DNA from: Lingula anatina
Lineage: Eukaryota > Brachiopoda > Lingulata > Lingulida > Lingulidae
Direction: 5' to 3'
Length of the DNA: 64,000 nt
Assembly (NCBI RefSeq): GCF_001039355.2
Contig: NW_019773681.1
Span: 521,060 to 585,059, forward strand
Positions within the stretch are counted from its first letter, which is position 1. Every line of letters starts with the position of its first letter. Positions 56,725-64,000 of the stretch are shown one piece after another. A program made the position numbers and the translations under genes. Below the pieces are notes generated by a model, which saw only the letters and a program-made list of their open reading frames with translations, searched no databases and was not told the origin of the DNA.

Positions 56725-57240
56725 GTTAAGCATGAAATAGATACACCCCCGTCTGTGCAAAATTGCTATACTTCCTGATCTAAAAATCTGACCCTGACCC
56801 TGACGTTATGTATGTGTCTGTTTATTCATCAACATCACCAAGGAAAGGTTCACACACTGGACAATAGAAGTTTCACCCGCTGAATCAGAGTAATCAAACT
56901 TATTAATCTGAAGAGGCGGAATATAAGCAATGTCAGAATATCGATACAGTTGAATTGTTCAAACAGAACCGTTGCTTTTGTGAAATTTGATGCTAATAAA
57001 ATGATACCAGGAGCATATCATTCCACAGTCATTTAAATCTCCCCCAAAGTATTGGTTCAGTAGGGGTGACACTTCTATTGTCCAGTGTGTGTAGGGTAAG
57101 CCACAAGTTAAAATAGAAGGATAACAAAAGCGTGTATTCACATGAGTAACTTTGGATCATACGGGGCTGTACTACGTATACGGGACGCAGAAAGGACGCC
57201 GCCCAGTGTAAAGGGAGCTATACAGACTACTAGCGATGAC
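56725..57240. other. Repeat-derived non-coding DNA
   Basis: tgttaagcatgaaatagatacacccccgtctg continues the host repeat of the array (compare 61975). About 57060-57095 and 56850-56880 are inverted copies of a short block (cacactggacaatagaagt). 57181-57225 is an isolated end of the CCCCCTTTACACTGG MITE. Confidence 0.5.
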
Positions 57241-58003
57241 TAGAGCACCCAGTGATCATTACCGGAAACGGAAAGGGATACTGAATGTGGTAGTTGAGAC
57301 AATGTCTGTACATAAAATGCGCACAATTTTTGACGCAAAAATGCGCACAGATTTTCACACTCACGTTGCTCAGCTGGTTGAAGAAAATGTAACTATTGTA
57401 GGCAGGAAGAAAAGAATTTACATTAGGGGCTGGGCAAAACGTTCAGAAAGACTAATAAAATATAATTTAAAAAAGTATCAGCGATTTATGAAGACAAACT
57501 TACACTTATGAGGCAAAGGTAGGCCTAAACATCTGACTTAATGAAATGGACTGGGCCCGCCCCCTTCCCCCTTCCCCCCCCCCCCCCCAACCAATCCTCG
57601 CTTCCTGTGCTTTGCACTCACCTGTTTGTAAACAAGACGCTTTGATATGGGTTCGATCAAAATCAGTTTACATTTATAAGCTATTTCTTTATTTAAACTT
57701 CCTGTAAGTATGTTGAGAGATTCCGATGTTATTAAAAGTCGGGGTTCTTTTCATAACGAGTATATAGGCAAGTATGGTTCAACAGAAGTCACGAGAACAA
57801 AGGCAGACACTTGAGGGAACGGGAAAGTCACCATTTGCAAAAGAAAAGATTAAATAAATAATTAAATGAATAAGTAGTCAATAAAAAAAACTAATTGAAA
57901 AAAAAGAACTAATACTAAAAAGTATTTTAGATTGAAAAAGATTGAGAACCCACTAAATAAAGGTTTTTAATTACTAGGGAACTATTTAACAAACTACAAT
58001 AGC
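57241..58003. other. Distal 3' flank of family copy 7
   Basis: ggtagttgagacaatgtctgtac near 57290 and gagaacccactaaataaaggttttt near 57940 match other family flanks. A C-run lies at 57576-57588. Confidence 0.6.
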
Positions 58004-58349
58004 TTAAAGGGATAATAACTCTTTGTATGAGCTCTATATTTCACAATAAAAACATTGAGAACAACTCATAGAAATATAATATATTCTGTTTTACCACAAA
58101 AACGGCATTTATAGCTATTATTCTGATATCTGAGCTTGTCTTCAGACCACGTGACCTCCATTGATGGCTATACTCTGTTATAAGATTTTAACAAGAAAAC
58201 CAAACTTTTTAGAAAAAAAAAAAAAAAAAACAGGGACTAACTTTGAATGTAAAAATAGATTCATTAACCATTGGCAAATGTGGGAAAATTGTTGTTTACT
58301 CCAGGAAAATTCATTTTTTAGCCAAAATGAAGAGTTATTATCCCTTTAA
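58004..58349. mobile_element. MITE with TTAA target duplication, copy 2
   Basis: TTAA at 58004-58007 and 58346-58349. Ends agggataataactctttg / gaagagttattatcccttt. Removing it restores the family block caatagcttaagtgactcatatatttagtgctcc, seen uninterrupted (as agctgaagtgattcg) near 37432. Confidence 0.9.
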
Positions 58350-58669
58350 GTGACTCATATATTTAGTGCTCCAATCGTTTAATTCATCCATACAAGCAAA
58401 GAATTATAAATTACTGAGTAAATGAGAAAAACATTCACATTATTGTTTGTTTTAACTTTTCACTTCCTTAGTTTATATCATTATTATATTCTAAAACAGC
58501 ATTCTCAATTTGTATATGGCTCACAGAAGTTTCAATAAGGGTATTCACCCCGCCCACATTCACGCACCCGTACACGTGTGCGCATGCTGTCTTCTGTAGT
58601 TTCCCTTCTTCTTAGATGTGTCAACAATATCTTGGCAACACAAATGCCCTTTAAAAACATGTACACATA

Positions 58670-59626
58670 CACTGATGCTCATAAGTTAAAGTAAAGTGTC
58701 CAAGCTGGTAGCAAAATGGCGCCAAACTCATCATGTATTGGACAATCCTCTTTCTGGTAGAATAATATTAACCGACGCAAGAGATGAAGATATTTGGTTC
58801 GATTATGCCACCAGGACCAGTTCATATCAGCCAAACAATGAAAAATTGCCACCGTACGTCATTCAAGGGAAGTGCCTTGGTCAACAATACAGAGGCGAAA
58901 AACCGTTGGGGTGCATACAATCACATATTCAAGCAAATCCAGAAGGAAAAATCATTTTGGTGCAGGACAATGCGCCCATCCAGAAAGCATGGTCCGTACA
59001 AGACGCGCTGCAACAGCGTGGTATCCCATATTTGGATTGGCCTGCATATTTACCAATTCTCAATGTAATAGAACATGCATAGGATATGGTTGATAGGGCA
59101 GCAAACAAGAGACAACCTCCAGTTAGAAACATTAGAGAGATCCAGCAGGCAGTAAGTGAAGAATGGAACGGCTCTCAAATTAAGATTGGCAGAATTTGAT
59201 GGCAAGTTGCAGGAGACAATTTGAAGCTGTTGTTCAAAACCAGGGAAGGCACACCCGATATTTATTGCATAATAAACGATTAACCATCTATTATCTACAG
59301 TCTTCTTTTATTAAAACTAATTCTAAGATGATCAAACTTTATTTTTTCATAATAAGCTGTTTTAATCAGCACGTACTTTTTGCTGTGTGAGCATACTTTT
59401 TTTACACATGATTTGACATATTTTAGTACCGTTTGGTTAATAAAGTTATTTTAGTTATTACAATAAGCTATGTTGTGTATATATTTAACAGAATTATTCA
59501 ACTTGAATAAGTTATTTATAAAATGTAAAAGAAATATGCATAACCCCACCAACAAATGAAATAATGATCATGATAGAAGAAACTTTTGAATTATTCGGGG
59601 TGTTGCTTAACTTATGAGCATCAGTG
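58670..59626 (+). mobile_element. Tc1/mariner-like element, inactive
   Basis: Inverted ends cactgatgctcataagttaa / ttaacttatgagcatcagtg, flanked by TA dinucleotides (58668-58669 and 59627-59628), 957 bp. The remnant transposase reads VQDNAPIQKAWSVQDALQQR, then GIPYLDWPAYLPILNVIEHA, a stop where Trp is normal, and DMVDRAANKRQPP. This is the DDE-3 region with the second Asp and the final Glu kept. The N-terminal DNA-binding domain and first catalytic Asp are missing and further stops follow, so it cannot move by itself. Confidence 0.93.
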
Positions 59627-59628
59627 TA

Positions 59629-60160
59629 TGTTATGTATACTTCCACATTTTGTAACAAATGTTCAATACCATGAATATACAAGTACAGGAATGGATTAAC
59701 AACTAGGTAAAAGCATCTAAAATAAAAACTTCAATTGTTACATCTTTCATTTTGATCAACTTTTCAAAATAAATTATCAATAAATTAATGATTACACTAC
59801 CCGAGCTGTCTAACTACTTGGTGTCATTGTCCTGGCTTGATGTAAAAAGCGACACCATCATCAAAGGAATTAGCTGATGAAAGCCAGTCAAGTCTGATAG
59901 TGAATTTGTCAAATTTTATGTTTTTCTATGCTGATTCCACTAGGGAAAACAATGGCATTCACAAATGAAATATGTTTTTTTGTCTCTCCCGTCCATTTAA
60001 TTTGAAGCGATCCAGGAATTCATCAGAATTCATTCAGCAAGGATATTTCAGTCAAATATTGAATGAGTCCGATTTAATTGTCATTTTATGCTGGTTCCAA
60101 GTGGAACTCTTAGTCACAGACAAGTCCTTGCATCATTGGATAGCTTAAAAGTCACGTTTT
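59629..60160. other. Proximal 3' flank of copy 7
   Basis: Family downstream blocks (ttgatcaacttttcaaaataaattatc; aacaatggcattcacaa; gcaaggatatttcagtcaaatattgaatgagtcc). No gene. Confidence 0.6.
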
Positions 60161-60676
60161 CTAAATAATGGTGCAGCTATCAGATTCACGGCGTCTAGCC
60201 TGGCGATTCCTTGCACTCAGTCCCTGAATGCGACTTTCGAAACTCTTAATCGGGTTGATGAAATTATTCTCAATCCACGACATCTTGAAACACATGATTT
60301 CTTTCACGCGTTTGCGCTCACCGCCGATCATGATACTGTCGGTGACAACGAAGGTGTGGTTGACGGCGCTAAGCTCGTAAAACTCGTTACTGGAATTTCC
60401 ACACATTTCGTCGCTGTGGAAAATACATTTGTTGATCAATTCATCGGGGCTGATGAGGAGGCAGAGAATCAGTAATTGGTTGGTCTCTTCTTCTGACAAG
60501 CGCGAATAATTCTCATAATCCCTCAGACGCCGGATTTCCCCGGAGCTGTCCAAGTTAAGCACGTTGCAAATGCAGTCCAGATAGTACATCAACTTGGCTT
60601 TGGGGTTGTTTGGGACAGTACATTTCGTGCCAGTCTTCTTTAACCCAATCTGGAGCCTTCCCATAGCAGCCGCCAT
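60161..60676 (-). CDS. CaaX-tailed family protein, copy 7
   Basis: Minus strand, intronless, 171 aa; unknown function. MAAAMGRLQIGLKKTGTKCTV start; NYSRLSEEETNQLL; MCGNSSNEFYELSAVNHTFVV; GGERKRVKEIMCFKMSW. Basic tail with CaaX box CTII, very close to copy 5. The coding frame is intact, but the usual promoter is not: the sequence runs from catagacatatatatag directly into ggcctaaatatgg, and the ISRE is gone. It may be silent or under different control. Confidence 0.83.
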   Translation of the reverse strand: MAAAMGRLQIGLKKTGTKCTVPNNPKAKLMYYLDCICNVLNLDSSGEIRRLRDYENYSRLSEEETNQLLILCLLISPDELINKCIFHSDEMCGNSSNEFYELSAVNHTFVVTDSIMIGGERKRVKEIMCFKMSWIENNFINPIKSFESRIQGLSARNRQARRRESDSCTII

Positions 60677-60834
60677 TTCTATATAGCCAGTAGACTCTTT
60701 TAAATACGTTAAAATGTCTTTCTAAATGTTGGCGACAGTTTACACCCAAGCAGACGCTTCGAAGTTCGAATGGAGAATGCGGAAAAATGATAGTCATAAT
60801 AACATAAATCCGGGGCTCGATCCAAGGTATCTCC

Positions 60835-60870
60835 TAGCATCATAGACATATATATAGGCCTAAATATGGT
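60835..60870 (-). promoter_or_regulatory. Copy 7 promoter remnant, ISRE deleted
   Basis: The leader block gatccaaggtatctcctagcatcatagacata aligns with the other copies up to the TATA box. The next bases (tatataggcctaaata) match the sequence that follows the AT tract near 54580. About 250 bp that include the ISRE appear to have been lost. Confidence 0.6.
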
Positions 60871-60879
60871 TAAATCGAA

Positions 60880-62480
60880 CTGCTCAAAGTTCATGTTTAT
60901 TTTAGTTTGCGCGATTATATTATCCAAGAGAGTGCTTTGTTCAAAACATGCTTCTTCCAAGAAACCAATTAACATCACTTCAGGTGCTTTAATTGGCAAG
61001 GTTTTTCAAGCCCAGGTATTCAGTATTATATTCATATCAAGTAAGAGAACGCTTTGTTTAAAAATGGCTCTTCCTAGAAAACTATCTTGACCCATGTAAA
61101 TCGGTCAGGTGACGTAAAGATTATTGTTATTGATTTCATACAACGAGGATGTGGTCTTCTTTGTTTGAGATATTTCTATTAACTCATTGTAGTAGATCAC
61201 TAGTTAGGTCGGGGTCCACTTAGGGATATTGTCATCCTTCGCCCAAAACACCTTATTTACTGCCTTACATACATTCTTTTGGGTAATAAATAAATCTTCA
61301 GTGTTCATTGACTAAATTAATTTACATTTACACATATGTCATCTTACGAGTGACGTCATAATTACTATTTTGGGGTAAAAACTGAAAAATCGTCTCAAAT
61401 TTCTCTTTTACCTGAGCACCCTCGATCCCCGTGACCGATTTATAGACACTGTTTAGTACTCCAAAACCCTGCCAGCGATTTTTCTTAAAAGTCTTAGTTC
61501 AGATTTTATCGTTGATAAAGCAAATTATGTCTTTGTTTAATGAAAATCTGTAATTAGGGGCTTATAACTCCAAAACAAAACATTTAAACCAAAATGACGG
61601 CACGGGATTGTAGCCTATACACTCGCGGTCAACTCTTCCAATTTTCGTGATAAAATCTTGTTCCCCATCACTACTGGGCGTTTTCAAAACTGCAATGGCT
61701 TCCAAACTGTGGATGTCAGTTTAAGTTGAAATGACTACGATGCACCAAAGTCCGGAAGAAAAAATGATAAAATATTATCATTACTTTTGTGCATGATCGA
61801 CCGGTCCAAGGTCGAAAAGAACATTATCGACTTTTTATCTGGTTATTTTGGCACTCACGATCAAATACTACGTATTTGTAAGTAATTGATAGTTACTACG
61901 ACTTATTATCGGAATTTTAATCAACCTCACAATTGTTTGGTTCATCATTAATTTAATATCTCTTCTTGATATCTGTTAAGCATGGACGATATACGCCCCC
62001 CTTTGTTAAAAAAATACTCTACCTCCTGATCTAAAAATCTGACCCTGACCCAAATGGTATTTAGATCTCAAAGAAGGCCTACATTTTCTATATTTTGTTC
62101 AAGAAATAGATTTTTTTTAAATTATTATTATTATTATATGCCCGGTTAAGGTTTTTAGCATTTTCTTGTGAAGCGCCAGCAAAGTATTGATATTTCTTTT
62201 AAAAGATATGTTTTCCTGATATTAAAATCTGATCCCGACCTTAACGTTTATTCAGCAACATCACCAAGTTAAGGTGTGAGAAGTTAAACCATACTTCATA
62301 GTAAGTTACTATGTAAGGTTCAAAAATGCCTTGGACTTTGGACTATAGTAGTGCCGAGGTGATGGATATATTTTCTCATATCCATTGAGACCTGATCTTT
62401 AAATTCTCAGCCTCTCTATCTCGTTTAACATATAGATGAAGCTCGTGGCGGTAAAATTAGAAATTGGGAGCTCGACAGCA
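60880..62480. other. 5' flank of copy 7 and repeat DNA
   Basis: aaaccaattaacatcacttcaggtgctttaattggcaagg near 60961 is shared with copy 5's flank near 50427. About 61885-62060 is the inverted form of the upstream repeat near 40440-40560. A CRE-like tgacgtca occurs at 61351-61358. No gene recognised. Confidence 0.5.
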
Positions 62481-62565
62481 GGTTTAAAGGGGGCTCTTTC
62501 CCAATGAAACTGTCAGTCAACGTGGATCGATCCAACTCCGGGGGGAGTCTCGCTGAATCCAATCA
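62481..62565. mobile_element. Partial MITE of the GATCGATC family
   Basis: Only one end survives: ggctctttcccaatgaaa..gtggatcgatccaactccggggggagtctcgctgaat. Confidence 0.5.
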
Positions 62566-63010
62566 GATTAATAGATTAACACACCTTTATTCTTATTACG
62601 CATTACTCGTAAAGAGTTGGATAAATACAGTAACATATAATGGCACAATCAGATAAAATTACTTAACAAGATCGAAGGGTATTAAAAACCAAGATAAAAT
62701 TCCATTGCGTAAATTAAAACAAATTTTTAAATTTTTAAAAAATTGTTAAAATTGTTAAAACAACTGAAAAGTTTTCAAAGTTTGCAAAGAGTTGCTGTTG
62801 GAAAGCCCTTCTGGTACAAACCCAAATACATATGTGACTATCCAATGAAGAAAATTCTTCCCGTGGTAGAGAGTAAATGAAACAACTATGAAGATTTTAA
62901 CACAAAGGGTATCTAAGGTTAATGAAAACACTGAACAAAGTAAACATCTAGCATTAAAAAACAGACTTTTCAAACAGAAGCAAAATTCAACCAATGAGAA
63001 AAGTGAAAAG
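62566..63010. other. AT-rich non-coding DNA
   Basis: Nothing recognised; frames on both strands are short and low in complexity. Confidence 0.4.
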
Positions 63011-63015
63011 AATCA

Positions 63016-63235
63016 ATGGCGGATCCATAATTTTTTTTTTTTTTTTTTTTTTTGGGGGGGGGGGGGGGGGGGCAAACAAACAAAAATAGGCAAAGAACAC
63101 TTTCTATAAAATGTAGAACACAGAGCGAAAAGGTGATAGAATTTGTCATATTCAGAGAAGGGGTTACTCCGAAATTAAGAGGTTGGGGGGGGGGAGTGTT
63201 CGTTGCGCCCATACCACTACCCGGTTCCGCCATTA
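63016..63235. mobile_element. Small transposon remnant with homopolymer core
   Basis: aatggcggatcc at the left and ggttccgccatta at the right are approximately inverted. Between them lie a T-run (63030-63052), a G-run (63053-63072) and a second G-rich stretch near 63183. Resembles the element at 42140. Confidence 0.55.
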
Positions 63236-63599
63236 AGCCTCTCACTATCCATGTGTCTACAAACTGGATCTTATTTTTATGATGAACTTTTGTACAAAAT
63301 GTCATGAAAATGAAAAAAAAAATGAGGCACACAATTAGCTATCTTTCTCCCCCCCCACACACACACTACTTACATATAAGGCCTCGTTTCACAAAGTTTT
63401 GTTCTATCTTATTATTATAAGTCATTATTATTAGTAACATTATTGTTATTATTGGCAATAATATTTGTCCTGCTGTGTAACGAAACAACAATAATAACCA
63501 TAATAATAATCCAGATATCTAAATTGCTTTAAAAATCACTGACTCTCATTGCAATTTTCAGTATACTGAAATTATCTTGTGAAGTCGAATGCAGTTTTA

Positions 63600-63635
63600 T
63601 GACGTCACGCACGCCTGTTGTTTATTATGACGTCA
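63600..63635. promoter_or_regulatory. Two perfect CRE palindromes
   Basis: TGACGTCA at 63600-63607 and 63628-63635. The following 150 bp (gcccgtgttgaagagcc..tctcggtcagtttcctagagccc) are richer in GC than the surroundings. This could be the promoter region of a gene to the right of the window; no start codon or exon can be assigned. Confidence 0.4.
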
Positions 63636-63974
63636 CGTCTGCCCGTGTTGAAGAGCCTCTTATCTTGGCGACATGCTGATCTCGTTCAGACTGGTCAAAC
63701 TGAGGCCTAGTTTCTCTCTGTGCTCTCTGTCGGTCAGTTTCCTAGAGCCCGGATGACGGCTGAAATAAAGAATATTCGATTTTAAAAAATTAATGATTTT
63801 GAAAAATGACGTGTTTTTTTTTTTTTAACTCGGAGACGTGATGGTTATAACCTTCATCAAATAACTCTGTAGAATCGATTTGTTTCATAATGAAAAAAAT
63901 CTGTTTTTCAGTGTAGGTATGTGTGCTTTTCCTAGTCTAGTCCGGATAATGAGAAAGAAACGCACGCACGTAGA

Positions 63975-64000
63975 GAAAGAGAGAGAGAGAGAGAGAGAGA
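63975..64000. repeat. (GA)n tract at window edge
   Basis: GA dinucleotides run off the end of the window. Confidence 0.9.

Noticed and set aside
1-64000. tRNA, rRNA or snRNA genes
   Set aside because: No B-box/T-loop pair or cloverleaf, and no rRNA-like or snRNA-like block, was found by eye. A tRNAscan-SE and Infernal run would settle it.

Overview
The window is animal nuclear DNA from an invertebrate, most likely a marine one. It is AT-rich and packed with microsatellites, foldback/MITE-type DNA transposons, a dead Tc1/mariner copy and a non-LTR retrotransposon fragment. It has spliced genes with GT-AG introns. The phylum cannot be fixed from the sequence alone; a lophotrochozoan, echinoderm or hemichordate would all fit. 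Four single N characters (1080, 30925, 32799, 51880) mark joins. Two of them sit exactly where a long duplicated segment starts or ends, so part of the apparent duplication may be unresolved haplotypes.

Left part (1-11.4 kb): no gene recognised. It holds a 1.08-kb direct repeat (1-1079 and 2825-3903), a CT tract, GACA minisatellites and scattered MITEs.

Centre-left (11.4-18.2 kb): the 3' portion of an insulin receptor substrate (IRS) gene on the + strand. Eight exons encode about 1,080 residues: the IRS-type PTB domain, then a long disordered tail with eight YxxM motifs (PI3K p85 docking), YxN motifs (GRB2 type) and a C-terminal pair of tyrosine motifs resembling the SHP2-docking end of vertebrate IRS. 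The PH-domain exons are not visible and probably lie upstream of the window. A decayed duplicate of one exon sits in an intron.

Right part (20-62 kb): a cluster of a lineage-expanded, intronless gene family that I do not recognise. Seven copies have long open frames (163-171 aa; 25033, 34680, 38919, 42884, 49701, 54198 and 60676 are the start codons), one is an internally deleted pseudogene (30246-30447) and one is an orphan promoter (40931-40955). Most copies share a promoter about 170 bp upstream of the ATG: a TATA-like box next to GAAAACGAAACT or a close variant, which fits the interferon-stimulated response element/IRF consensus GAAANNGAAACT. Most proteins end in a basic stretch followed by CIII or CTII, a CaaX prenylation box. 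An IRF-type promoter, a predicted lipidated tail, tandem expansion and clustered variable positions together suggest a stress- or infection-inducible, membrane-anchored effector family. This is the best candidate for an undescribed system here, and the function is inference.

Between the copies lie transposons whose boundaries can be read directly. They include a foldback family with 5-bp target-site duplications (three copies, one with its empty site in the window), TTAA-flanked MITEs, a 353-bp-period tandem array built from a MITE plus spacer, and a Tc1-like element with intact ends and a broken transposase. The last kilobase holds two perfect CRE palindromes that could belong to a gene to the right.
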